This document shows positions 25,921-34,210 of a stretch of DNA of 64,000 bases, one piece after another; position 1 is the stretch's first letter; each line of letters starts with the position of its first letter. The stretch is taken from positions 1 to 64,000 of the forward strand of contig NZ_JANJZK010000007.1 of the NCBI RefSeq assembly GCF_024623185.1. The letters run 5' to 3'. The stretch is from Anaerofustis stercorihominis (GTDB taxonomy: Bacteria; Bacillota; Clostridia; Eubacteriales; Anaerofustaceae). The notes below the pieces were generated by a model that worked only from the letters and a program-made list of their open reading frames with translations, was not told the DNA's origin and made no database searches. Position numbers and translations under genes: made by a program.

Positions 25921-27147
25921 ATGGATAATTTAGATAAGCACATAAAAAAATTTAAAATTGTATTAAAGGTTGGGGATAGTTGTGATATTTTAAAAAAATT
26001 AAAAATCAATTTTGAAGAAAATAAAAAATGGGATATAGATGATCCTGAAATAATTAATTTAGATAATAAATATATGATTAGGGCTTTGAAAAAGGGTAGT
26101 ACATATTTAAAGTTATTTACTATAAATAAAAAGATTTTTAATTATAGTATTAAGATAAATGTTTTAGATAAAGAAATTAATACAAATATAAATGATAAAA
26201 ATCTTAACATTATAGATATATCCCATAATAAATATTCATATGAGATACTTGATAATGATATAAATAAACTTTGCAGTACATATAAAGATATTTTGAACTA
26301 TGAAATTTTAGGCAAAAGTTATGATAATAGAAATATTTATTTATTGACCCTTGGAAATAAAAATGCTAAGTATACTTTATTTATTCAAGCTTCCATGCAC
26401 GGAAGGGAATATATGACTTCAGTGCTTGTAATGAGACAAATTGAGTTGCTGTGTAAAAATTATTATACATCTAAATATATGGGAATTAGAGTTTGTGACG
26501 TATTAGATAACATAAAAATTTGTCTGGTTCCTATGGCTAATCCCGATGGGGTGGATATTTCAATTAATGGCGCAGAAATAATTAACGATAAAAATTTATA
26601 TAATAGTATTTTAAAAGTCATTATGGAAAATAAAATAAATCATGAAATATGGAAGTCTAATGCGAGATGTGTTGACTTGAACAGGAACTTTGGCTATAAA
26701 TGGGAAGATAATTATGATTTTAATGAAAAATCATTTATGGGATATAGAGGAGAGTATCCCGAAAGTGAATTGGAAACTAAGACTATTGCAGACTGGACAA
26801 GGAAAAACAGACCTTACATGTGTATAAGCTACCATGCAACGGGAAGTGAACTTTACTGGGATTACGGACAGGAAGGTTTACTGTTAAATAAAAGCATAAG
26901 GATTAGGGATCGAATAAAAGATTTAACACAATATGAATTAATGGATAGAAGTGTGGCATATAAAACAGGAGTACTTGGATATTCAGATTGGGTAAGTATG
27001 TATTTAAGTATCCCTGCATTTACTGTAGAAATAGGAAGTCCTTTTGTAAATGCTCCTTTAGATAGAGAACAATTTAATGATATATGGGAAGAAAATAAGT
27101 TTATTTCTATAGAGTTATGCAGATATATTTTTAATAATATGGATTAA
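25921..27147 (+). CDS. M14-family zinc carboxypeptidase with N-terminal Ig-like domain
   Basis: 408 residues. Residues 10-82 look like a Big_2-type bacterial Ig domain (KVGDS, W-IDDPEI, A-KKGSTYL). Residues about 100-405 are an M14 carboxypeptidase with all key positions: zinc ligands H160 and E163 (HGRE) and H305 (SYHATG), substrate-binding N254-R255 (DLNRNF), and the catalytic glutamate E370 in FTVEIGS. Members act on gamma-D-Glu-meso-Dap muropeptides or ordinary C-termini. There is no signal peptide or membrane segment, which is odd for a protein with an Ig-like domain. AT-rich codon use compared with most neighbours. Confidence 0.87.
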   Translation: MDNLDKHIKKFKIVLKVGDSCDILKKLKINFEENKKWDIDDPEIINLDNKYMIRALKKGSTYLKLFTINKKIFNYSIKINVLDKEINTNINDKNLNIIDISHNKYSYEILDNDINKLCSTYKDILNYEILGKSYDNRNIYLLTLGNKNAKYTLFIQASMHGREYMTSVLVMRQIELLCKNYYTSKYMGIRVCDVLDNIKICLVPMANPDGVDISINGAEIINDKNLYNSILKVIMENKINHEIWKSNARCVDLNRNFGYKWEDNYDFNEKSFMGYRGEYPESELETKTIADWTRKNRPYMCISYHATGSELYWDYGQEGLLLNKSIRIRDRIKDLTQYELMDRSVAYKTGVLGYSDWVSMYLSIPAFTVEIGSPFVNAPLDREQFNDIWEENKFISIELCRYIFNNMD

Positions 27148-27265
27148 ATTTTTTTAAATTATATTTTATTATAAATACAAATAAACTTAATTAAGAAATA
27201 TTATTAATACTGACATACAGTTGTCATATTTTGTTATATATAATTATATTAAAAAGGAGAAAAAT

Positions 27266-27527
27266 ATGATAGAGTCAAGATGTGGTATTAATTGCAGTCA
27301 GTGTGATTATAAGGAAGAAATAAATTGTAGAGGATGCATTTTTATTGATATACCTTTTTGGGGGGATTCTTGTCCTTTAAAAGACTGTTGTGAAAAAAAA
27401 AGATTATATGCACTGCGGTGAATGCAGTGAATTTCCATGTGAAGTATTGAATCAATTTGCATATGATAAGGAGCAAGGTGATAATGGGAAACGTATAGAG
27501 ATGTGTAAAAAGTGGTGTTCGGAATAA
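27266..27527 (+). pseudogene. DUF3795 family gene with a frameshift in a poly-A tract
   Basis: The frame starts at ATG 27266 (AAGGAG upstream) with the cysteine-rich DUF3795 pattern MIESRCGINCSQCDY, then CRGC and CPLKDCCEKK. A run of nine A (about 27393-27401) puts the rest out of frame and gives a stop at 27421. One A fewer restores DYMHCGECSEFPCEVLNQF and a proper end MCKKWCSE with TAA at 27525-27527. So the family's complete 86-residue or so protein is present in two frames. This may be a real mutation, phase-variable slippage or an assembly error. Confidence 0.8.
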
Positions 27528-27562
27528 TATATTAAATTTATATTACTTAATATATTTAAAAA

Positions 27563-27599
27563 AGACGGCTGATTATATAATAATCAACTGTTTTTTTAT
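27563..27599 (+). terminator. Terminator after the DUF3795 locus
   Basis: Imperfect stem GGCTGATTA/TAATCAACTG followed by TTTTTTTATT. The remaining sequence up to 27740 is AT-rich with nothing recognised. Confidence 0.7.
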
Positions 27600-27757
27600 T
27601 ATCTAAGGTAAATATTAAAATATATTTCCTTTCTTTTTATTATTTATATCAAATATATAAAAATTTATTTATATGTGTTTAAAACATTATAGAGCGGTAA
27701 TAATAGAAAATACTAAGAAAAGATAAAGGTCAAGAACTCAAAATAGGGGGTAATAAA

Positions 27758-28528
27758 GTGGATAATAATAAAAAGATTAAAAAGAAGATAGAAATGGGTA
27801 ATAAAGAGCAAATTATTTCTAAGGTTTGTATTGTATTTAGTACACTTTTAATTGTGGGAGTATTATTTGCAAGTGTACTTAATAAAAGTAATGTAAATGT
27901 AGCTGATGTAAATAAGGATAGAATAAGTGATAAATCAGTTATGAGCGAAGAAGTTAAGCCTAAGGTTGCAGAAGATAATAATGATACAAAGAGTGAAAAT
28001 GATACAAAAAATAATGAAGGTAAGGATGATATAACGAAAAGCAATGATGAAAATAAAACTAAATCAACATCTTCATCTAAAGCGGTATCAAATGTTACTT
28101 CTAAACCTGATATTTCAAATCCTAAAAAACCGGTAAAAAGCGGTGAAATAATAATGGATTATAGTTATAATACTACTCCTGTTTATTCAAAGACATTGAA
28201 TGAATATTCATCTACTCACACAGGAATTGATTTAAAAGCGGATAATAATGAAAATGTTAAATGCATTTTAGACGGTGAAGTAAAGAGGGTTTACTTAGAT
28301 GATAAACTCGGATATACCATTGTAATTGATCATGGCGGTGATTTTTATAGCATTTATTCTAACTTAAATAAAAAGATGAATGTTAAAAAAGGGCACAGAG
28401 TAAATAAAGGTGATGTTATTGGAAGTGTTGGGAAAAGTGCTGCATTTGAAATAGCCGATGATTATCATTTGCATTTTGAAATCAAGAATGGTAAATCCTA
28501 TGTAAATCCAAATACATTATATAAATAA
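27758..28528 (+). CDS. Membrane-anchored M23 (LytM) peptidase family protein
   Basis: 256 residues. GTG start with AGGGGG 7 nt upstream. A Lys-rich N-terminus leads into one membrane segment (about 22-42), a Lys/Asp/Ser-rich linker to about 130, and an LytM/M23 domain. Zinc ligands are present: H and D in THTGIDLKA and the HxH of YHLHFEI, so it could be an active glycyl- or cross-bridge endopeptidase. Size and layout resemble SpoIIQ of spore formers, but no sporulation gene is adjacent and I cannot distinguish it from an ordinary wall hydrolase. Its own terminator follows. Confidence 0.85.
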   Translation: MDNNKKIKKKIEMGNKEQIISKVCIVFSTLLIVGVLFASVLNKSNVNVADVNKDRISDKSVMSEEVKPKVAEDNNDTKSENDTKNNEGKDDITKSNDENKTKSTSSSKAVSNVTSKPDISNPKKPVKSGEIIMDYSYNTTPVYSKTLNEYSSTHTGIDLKADNNENVKCILDGEVKRVYLDDKLGYTIVIDHGGDFYSIYSNLNKKMNVKKGHRVNKGDVIGSVGKSAAFEIADDYHLHFEIKNGKSYVNPNTLYK

Positions 28529-28550
28529 AGAAAATAATCCTTAAGCATTT

Positions 28551-28586
28551 AAAAGCGGTTAGTTCTAATGAATAACCGCTTTTATT
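28551..28586 (+). terminator. Terminator of the M23 peptidase gene
   Basis: AAAAGCGGTTA pairs with TAACCGCTTTT, followed by ATTAT. Confidence 0.82.
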
Positions 28587-28671
28587 ATAATTTTATTAAA
28601 AGGTTTGACTTATATATTGCATATATTGTAATATAAAAAAGTAATTAAATTGAATATGAGGGATAAATATT

Positions 28672-29124
28672 TTGAATAGTTTTTTATATACATTACTAAT
28701 ATCTATGGTACCAATAATCGAACTAAGGGGAGGTCTTCCCGTTGGGATAGCCAGTGGATTAAGTTTCCCTGCTGCCTATATTGCTTCAGTTATCGGGAAT
28801 TTAATTCCTGTTCCGTTTATAATATTATTTATTAGAAAAATATTTGTACTTATTAGGAAATATATGCCTAAACTAAGTAGTATGATAGATAAATTGGAAA
28901 ACAAAGCACATTTAAAAGGGCAGAAAGTAAAAAAATATCAGAAGTTCGGATTGTTTCTATTTGTCGCAATCCCTCTTCCTGGGACAGGAGCTTGGACCGG
29001 TTCATTAGTAGCTGCGTTTTTGGATATAAGGCTAAAAGATGCAATACTTCCTATAGTTTTGGGGGTTCTAACCGCAGGTATACTTATAATGATGCTTACT
29101 TATGGCGTAACCGCAATTTTATAA
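28672..29124 (+). CDS. Small multidrug export family membrane protein (COG2426)
   Basis: 150 residues with four or so membrane segments and the conserved ELRGGLPVGIA near the N-terminus and PLPGTGAWTGSLVA in the middle, the hallmarks of the Sm_multidrug_ex family (PF06695). The family name is historical and actual transport of drugs is poorly established. Start is TTG with GAGGGA 8 nt upstream; no ATG fits. It converges with the subtilisin gene through a shared terminator. Confidence 0.88.
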   Translation: MNSFLYTLLISMVPIIELRGGLPVGIASGLSFPAAYIASVIGNLIPVPFIILFIRKIFVLIRKYMPKLSSMIDKLENKAHLKGQKVKKYQKFGLFLFVAIPLPGTGAWTGSLVAAFLDIRLKDAILPIVLGVLTAGILIMMLTYGVTAIL

Positions 29125-29126
29125 AT

Positions 29127-29152
29127 AAAAAAGACTCAAAAGAGTCTTTTTT
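29127..29152. terminator. Bidirectional terminator between convergent genes
   Basis: AAAAAAGACTC pairs with GAGTCTTTTTT; serves the small export gene and the minus-strand subtilisin gene. Confidence 0.88.
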
Positions 29153-31913
29153 ATTTATATTTAAATTGTTTTGTTTTTATGGTCTTACTTCCATTTTCAT
29201 TTTTTATGGTAACTTTAAAATAATACTTTGTTTTAGAACCTTTTTTATTTTTACCGTTTCTACCATTCCATTTAAATTTATATGTACCCGTTTTATAAGT
29301 TTTATTTTTAGCTATTGTTTTTATTAATTTATTCTTACGATTATATACTCTTACAGTGATTTTTCCGATAGTATTTGTTTTTACTTTTATCGTAGGATTA
29401 TTTTTACGACCTCTTATTTTATAGCTTGATTTTAATTTATTTACTTTTATATTTGGTTTCTTTTTGATTAATGTAACATATGCTGATTTTTTAAAAGTAT
29501 TTCTGCTATTTGAAGCATATATGACAATTTTATATTTACCTGGTGAAAAAAATTTATTTTTACTATTTTTTAAATTCCATTTTACATTATAACTGCCCTT
29601 TTTATATACTTTATTTACTATAGTATGCAGTGTTTTATTTTTAGTTGATGTAATTAAAACTTTGATCCTCGCATCTTCGTTTAGATAAAATCTTGTTGAT
29701 GTATAGTATCCGCTGGCTCTTATAACTTTTGACGTACTTTTAAAACGAGATATGTTTACTTTGTTTGGATTAGTTACTTTAATATATTTTGTTACTTCAA
29801 ATTTTCCTGATATATTATATCCCGAAATAATCACTTTATATGTTCCCGCAGGTACTAATTTATCTTTAGTATCTTTTAAATTCCAGTATTCTGTATTATT
29901 TCCTTTTCGGTTTCCCGAAATACTCTTAACGATTGTACCTTTTGAATTATAAATTTTTATCGAGGTTACACATTGATTATTGATAGTATATTTAATACTC
30001 GCTTTATTAAAATCATTTCTCTTTATTGATGATGTGACCGAAACTTTTGATATCGAAGCTTTTGCAGGTATTGTTATTTTTATATCTTTTGTGTATTCTT
30101 TTGTAGTATCACCATTTTTAACAGATATTTTAAATTTATATGTTCCGGATGGTATCAATTTATTATCATCATCCATATAATTCCAAGAAAAATTATGATT
30201 TCCTTTATTAACATTAGCATTATTATATATGGTTTTTATTACATTGCCATTTTCATCATACATTTTTGCAGTTAAATTACAATTTATATTTAGCTTAATA
30301 GTTGCAGATAACTTTGTATTTGGGAGCGGAGCATAAGAAGATTGCAGATTTAATACTTCTGCGGTTTTGTTTAATGTAAAATTATAAGATAACTTTGTTG
30401 TATCACTATTTTCGGTAAATACTGCGTTTATTTTATATGTTCCTGCATTTACGCTATTACCTTCATTGTCGGTATAATCCCATTTTATTGATGAATTTCT
30501 TGTAGAAATATTATTTAAATTAAATGTTTTTATTACTTTGTTTTTGTTATCCGTAATAGTTATTTCAGCATTTACGTTTTCTCCCGTGTACATTGATATT
30601 GAAAGAGGAGATGTTGAAAGGTCATAATCACTTCTTTTATTTAGGGATAATAAAGTAGATTTATGTAATGCCTGTAAAGGATTTATTTCTCCGTAACCGT
30701 AATAATCATCTCTTCCTTTTGCTCCTAAATCATTTGCTGTAGAGTTGATTATATCTACCACTTCTTTTGCCGATAAAGTTGGATTTGCTGACATTATGAG
30801 CCCTGCTACTCCGGAAACGAAAGGTGCTGCCATACTGGTACCTGAGTCTGTCTTTAATTCATTTTTTGATTTATTACTTAATGAATTAATATTACTGCCG
30901 GGAGCAGCTATATCTTTATATTTATTATAATCTGAATATTTTGCTCTTGTTGGATTTCCTTTAGAATCATATTGTAGAGCAACAACGGAGTAGCTATTAG
31001 GATAATCAGAAGGGTAGGAATAATCAGGATATCCATTTCTACCGTCTCCATTTCCCGCTGCACAAACTGTAAGAACACTGTTTGCTGATTTATTATAATT
31101 AGTATTTATTATATTTTCTAATGCTCTGTCTCCGTAAGTTGCGTCATTGTCATAACCATATCCTCCAAGGCTCATATTAATAACTCTGCATCCTTTATTT
31201 ACAGCCCATTTATATCCGTTTATAATATCAGATGTATAGGCATCATTTCCTCTAAAAACTTTTACAATATATAGATTTGAATCATAAGCAACTCCAGCAC
31301 CGAGTGTTTTATTATTTCCTTTTGCTGCTGTAATACCTGCTACGTGTGTTCCGTGTCCAATACTGTCGGTTACAGTTGTTGAACCATTTGTTGCATTATA
31401 GGTGCCTGCAACATTACTAAGGTCAGGATTTGAAATATAAGCGCCTGTATCTAAAATAGCTATTTTTACATTTTTACCTGTCGAATAGTTCCATGCTGTC
31501 GTATCATTTCCTGCTATATTTGTATATTTTAAATGCCATTGAAATTTTTCTAAAGATGAATTTATTACATTTGGATCGTTTGTAGTGGATAAAGCCTTAT
31601 ATTTAAAGTTAGGCTGTGCATATAATACTTCGCTTTTTTCATTAAGAGTTTTTAGTGTTTCTTCAACACTTGAGTCTTTAGGTACTTCAACTAATTCTAT
31701 GTTTTCTTTTTTATCAACAGTTTCTTCAATGTTTAAATTTTCTTTAGATAACATTCTAGATTTTTTAGAATTTGAAATATTATCTCTAAAAACCACCAAT
31801 ACATTATTGGGATCATATTTTTCTTCTGTTTTATTTTGAGCATAAACGGTATTTGTAAATAATAGAATTAATAATATTGATAATAATGTGTATATTATTC
31901 TTTTGTTTTTCAT
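29151..31913 (-). CDS. Secreted S8 (subtilisin-like) serine protease with C-terminal Ig-like repeats
   Basis: 920 residues. Signal peptide 1-25, an inhibitor-I9-like propeptide region (about 35-105), and a peptidase S8 domain with catalytic Asp155 (ILDTG), His187 (GHGTH), oxyanion Asn288 (AAGNG) and Ser360 (GTSMAAP). The remaining 490 residues hold five or six repeats of 80-90 residues, each ending in a pattern W-(K/D)-(N)-G...(V)PAGTYK, like FlgD/CHU-type Ig modules. The last two repeats are very rich in Lys. No LPXTG or other anchor follows, so it is released or held by charge. RBS AGGGG. The PerR-like box at 32056 lies in its upstream region. Confidence 0.92.
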   Translation of the reverse strand: MKNKRIIYTLLSILLILLFTNTVYAQNKTEEKYDPNNVLVVFRDNISNSKKSRMLSKENLNIEETVDKKENIELVEVPKDSSVEETLKTLNEKSEVLYAQPNFKYKALSTTNDPNVINSSLEKFQWHLKYTNIAGNDTTAWNYSTGKNVKIAILDTGAYISNPDLSNVAGTYNATNGSTTVTDSIGHGTHVAGITAAKGNNKTLGAGVAYDSNLYIVKVFRGNDAYTSDIINGYKWAVNKGCRVINMSLGGYGYDNDATYGDRALENIINTNYNKSANSVLTVCAAGNGDGRNGYPDYSYPSDYPNSYSVVALQYDSKGNPTRAKYSDYNKYKDIAAPGSNINSLSNKSKNELKTDSGTSMAAPFVSGVAGLIMSANPTLSAKEVVDIINSTANDLGAKGRDDYYGYGEINPLQALHKSTLLSLNKRSDYDLSTSPLSISMYTGENVNAEITITDNKNKVIKTFNLNNISTRNSSIKWDYTDNEGNSVNAGTYKINAVFTENSDTTKLSYNFTLNKTAEVLNLQSSYAPLPNTKLSATIKLNINCNLTAKMYDENGNVIKTIYNNANVNKGNHNFSWNYMDDDNKLIPSGTYKFKISVKNGDTTKEYTKDIKITIPAKASISKVSVTSSIKRNDFNKASIKYTINNQCVTSIKIYNSKGTIVKSISGNRKGNNTEYWNLKDTKDKLVPAGTYKVIISGYNISGKFEVTKYIKVTNPNKVNISRFKSTSKVIRASGYYTSTRFYLNEDARIKVLITSTKNKTLHTIVNKVYKKGSYNVKWNLKNSKNKFFSPGKYKIVIYASNSRNTFKKSAYVTLIKKKPNIKVNKLKSSYKIRGRKNNPTIKVKTNTIGKITVRVYNRKNKLIKTIAKNKTYKTGTYKFKWNGRNGKNKKGSKTKYYFKVTIKNENGSKTIKTKQFKYK

Positions 31914-32055
31914 TGATAATTCCCCTATAAATTTCTATTATTTATATTTTATCATATTTTATAGAAATTAAATAAATAAAATCATCAATATAGATAAATT
32001 TTAAATAAACTTATTGTATTTATATAAATAGAGTTATATAATGATTTTAAATAAA

Positions 32056-32145
32056 TTAGAATGATTATAAATTATTTTAAAAATTTAGTAAAAAACTATT
32101 GACAAATTTGGAAAAGTTTATATAATTAAATTATAATCATTCTAA
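32056..32145 (+). promoter_or_regulatory. Consensus promoter bracketed by two PerR/Fur-type boxes
   Basis: TTGACA (32099-32104) and TATAAT (32121-32126) are 16 bp apart. TTATAATCATTCTAA at 32131-32145 matches the 7-1-7 PerR box (TTATAAT-N-ATTATAA) with one mismatch and sits just after the -10. Its exact reverse complement, TTAGAATGATTATAA, is at 32056-32070. The gene downstream is a Fur-family regulator, so autoregulation is very likely; the upstream box could also serve the divergent protease. Confidence 0.78.
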
Positions 32146-32172
32146 TTTATAAAACGTAGAAAGGAGAAAGTC

Positions 32173-32580
32173 ATGGAAAAATTAGATGTAAAAGAAATTA
32201 TAAGATCTCATGGATTAAAAGCTACACCTAATAGGATTGCTGTTTATGAGTATATGTTAAACAGTAAAGAACATCCCAGTGCCGAGATGATAAAAGAACA
32301 TCTAAACAGTCTAGGAAATAAATTCTCTCTTGCTACAGTATATAATATTATAGAGGCTTTTCTTGAAAAAGGCGTCATTATAAAAGTCAGGGATGATGAG
32401 AATAATATGATGAGATTTGATGCTAATACTGATTTTCATGTTCATATATATAATAGTCAAACAAATGAAATTACGGATTATGAAGACAGTGAGCATACAA
32501 AATTTCTAGAAAAGAAATTAAAAGAAATAAAAAAAGAGAATAATTTTGGCGACGAACATAAAATAGTAGCTGAAATGTAA
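32173..32580 (+). CDS. Fur-family regulator, PerR-like, without cysteines
   Basis: 135 residues. The winged-helix DNA-binding domain is typical (LKATPNRIAVYEYM, HPSAEMIKEHL, FSLATVYNIIEAF). The dimerisation domain is short and kept only in part (MRFDANTDFHVHIY, then DEHKIVAEM). There is no cysteine anywhere, so the two CxxC structural zinc sites of ordinary Fur/PerR proteins are missing. Histidine and Asp/Glu residues of the regulatory metal site may remain. Peroxide sensing by metal-catalysed histidine oxidation is inferred from the boxes upstream and the rubrerythrin gene 80 nt downstream. RBS AAAGGAG. Confidence 0.85.
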   Translation: MEKLDVKEIIRSHGLKATPNRIAVYEYMLNSKEHPSAEMIKEHLNSLGNKFSLATVYNIIEAFLEKGVIIKVRDDENNMMRFDANTDFHVHIYNSQTNEITDYEDSEHTKFLEKKLKEIKKENNFGDEHKIVAEM

Positions 32581-32662
32581 TTAAAACAGTTAATGATAGC
32601 AATTTGCTATTAAAATATAAAAAAAGATAAATAAATTTTAAATTGAAAAGGAGATAATTATT

Positions 32663-33205
32663 ATGAAAAAATGGGTATGCACAGTATGCGGTTATGTACA
32701 CGAAGGAGAAAATCCACCGGCAGAATGTCCACAATGTCACGTTCCTGCTGAGAAATTCCAAGAAATGGGCGGAGACAGAACTTGGGCAGCAGAACACGTT
32801 GTAGGTGTTGCAAAAGGTGTTAGTGAAGATATTATTGCAGATTTGAGAGCTAACTTTGAAGGAGAATGCTCAGAAGTTGGTATGTATCTTGCAATGGCAA
32901 GAGTAGCTCACAGAGAAGGTTATCCTGAAATAGGTCTTTACTGGGAAAAAGCTGCTTATGAAGAAGCCGAACATGCTGCAAAATTCGCTGAATTACTTGG
33001 TGAAGTTGTAACAGACAGTACAAAGAAAAACCTTGAAATGAGAGTAGAAGCTGAAAACGGCGCAACTGCAGGTAAATTTGACCTTGCTAAGAGAGCTAAA
33101 GAAGCTAACTTAGATGCAATTCATGATACAGTTCATGAAATGGCTAGAGACGAAGCTAGACATGGTAAAGCGTTTGAAGGATTACTTCAAAGATATTTTG
33201 GCTAA
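32663..33205 (+). CDS. Reverse-type rubrerythrin
   Basis: 180 residues. A rubredoxin-like domain is at the N-terminus (CTVCGY about residues 5-10 and CPQCH about 25), followed by the ferritin-like diiron domain with [16 protein letters not shown] and [13 protein letters not shown]. This is the reverse of classical rubrerythrin and matches the NADH-peroxidase (revRbr) enzymes of clostridia that reduce H2O2 to water. AAAGGAG precedes the ATG. Placement behind the PerR-like regulator fits peroxide defence. GC and codon bias suggest high expression. Confidence 0.95.
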   Translation: MKKWVCTVCGYVHEGENPPAECPQCHVPAEKFQEMGGDRTWAAEHVVGVAKGVSEDIIADLRANFEGECSEVGMYLAMARVAHREGYPEIGLYWEKAAYEEAEHAAKFAELLGEVVTDSTKKNLEMRVEAENGATAGKFDLAKRAKEANLDAIHDTVHEMARDEARHGKAFEGLLQRYFG

Positions 33206-33229
33206 AATACATAAAAAACGAAATATAGT

Positions 33230-33272
33230 AAAAACTAAAAAAGCCTTTAAATAAAGGCTTTTTTTAGTTTTT
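33230..33272 (+). terminator. Terminator of the rubrerythrin operon
   Basis: AAAAAAGCCTTT pairs with AAAGGCTTTTTT, extended by flanking AAAACTA/TAGTTTT into a long stem. Confidence 0.88.
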
Positions 33273-33376
33273 ACAGGTATATGAAATTTGACTTTTAATA
33301 TTTTTTGTTGTATTATAATTTATCATGTGCTATTATGCTAATTATATTTTTTATATAATTGAAAAGGAGTTTTATT

Positions 33377-34201
33377 ATGATAAGAGCTATCAAAAGCTTA
33401 ATAGAATTAGTAAAATCAAACATTAAATATAAAACACAAACATGGAAGATGGCTAAGATGACACTTAAAAAAATGTATTCCGGTTCAGCTTTAGGTGTTG
33501 CCTGGTCTCTTGTAAGACCTATATTATTTATATTTGTTTATTGGTTTGGTATAGAAATAGGTATTAGAGGCGGCAAGCCCGTTGGAGGGCATATACCTTA
33601 TATTTTTTGGTTAATGAGCGGAATCATTGCATGGTTCTTCATTAGTGATATTCTAAACGGTGGCGTTTCAGCTATCAGAAGAGACAACCATCTTGTTACA
33701 AAGACAGTTTTCCCTGTACAAACTATACCTGTATATTATACACTAGCACAGTTTATTTCGCATTTAATATTACTTGTTTTGGTAATCGTAGTTCTTGCCA
33801 TTTTTGGGTATTTACCAACGATATATTATATACAGATACTGTATTATACTATTTTTATGTTTTTATTCTGCTGCATACTTTGTACTTTTTTATCAACCCT
33901 TGCTGTAATAAGCAGAGACTTTGAACAATTAGTTAAATCTACAAGTATGATATTCTTCTGGTTATCTCCTATTATTTGGGGTGCAGATAAAATGAACGAT
34001 ACGTCTTTATTAATGACAATACTTAAGCTAAATCCATTTTATTATTTTGTACAAGGGTATAGGGATACTCTTTTATTTCATACTTGGTTTTTTGAAAGAC
34101 CTCACTATACGATATATATGATTGTATTTACTATTTTATTTGCCTTATTAACGTCATATTTATATAATAAACTTCATAGTGAGTTTGCGGATGTATTATA
34201 G
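33377..34201 (+). CDS. tagG: Polysaccharide/teichoic acid ABC transporter permease (TagG-like)
   Basis: 274 residues with six membrane segments. It belongs to the ABC-2 polyol-phosphate/polysaccharide exporter family (signature GSALGVAWSLVRPIL near the N-terminus, LNPFYYFVQGYRD near the C-terminus). With the next gene it should export a lipid-linked wall polymer. I start at ATG 33377 because AAAGGAG lies 7 nt upstream; the longer frame begins at TTG 33359 and would contain that ribosome binding site. First gene of a four-gene wall-polymer operon. Confidence 0.9.
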   Translation: MIRAIKSLIELVKSNIKYKTQTWKMAKMTLKKMYSGSALGVAWSLVRPILFIFVYWFGIEIGIRGGKPVGGHIPYIFWLMSGIIAWFFISDILNGGVSAIRRDNHLVTKTVFPVQTIPVYYTLAQFISHLILLVLVIVVLAIFGYLPTIYYIQILYYTIFMFLFCCILCTFLSTLAVISRDFEQLVKSTSMIFFWLSPIIWGADKMNDTSLLMTILKLNPFYYFVQGYRDTLLFHTWFFERPHYTIYMIVFTILFALLTSYLYNKLHSEFADVL

Positions 34202-34210
34202 GAGGTAGTC

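Noticed and set aside
27758-28528. Calling the M23 protein SpoIIQ
   Set aside because: Layout is compatible, but no sporulation gene neighbours it and the motif content is shared with ordinary LytM wall hydrolases.
29752-29952. Open frames on the plus strand inside the subtilisin gene and similar antisense frames elsewhere
   Set aside because: They lack ribosome binding sites and family features and lie opposite well-supported genes.
31600-31913. Sortase anchor on the subtilisin-like protease
   Set aside because: The C-terminus ends in a Lys-rich repeat with no LPXTG, hydrophobic stretch or choline-binding or SLH motif.
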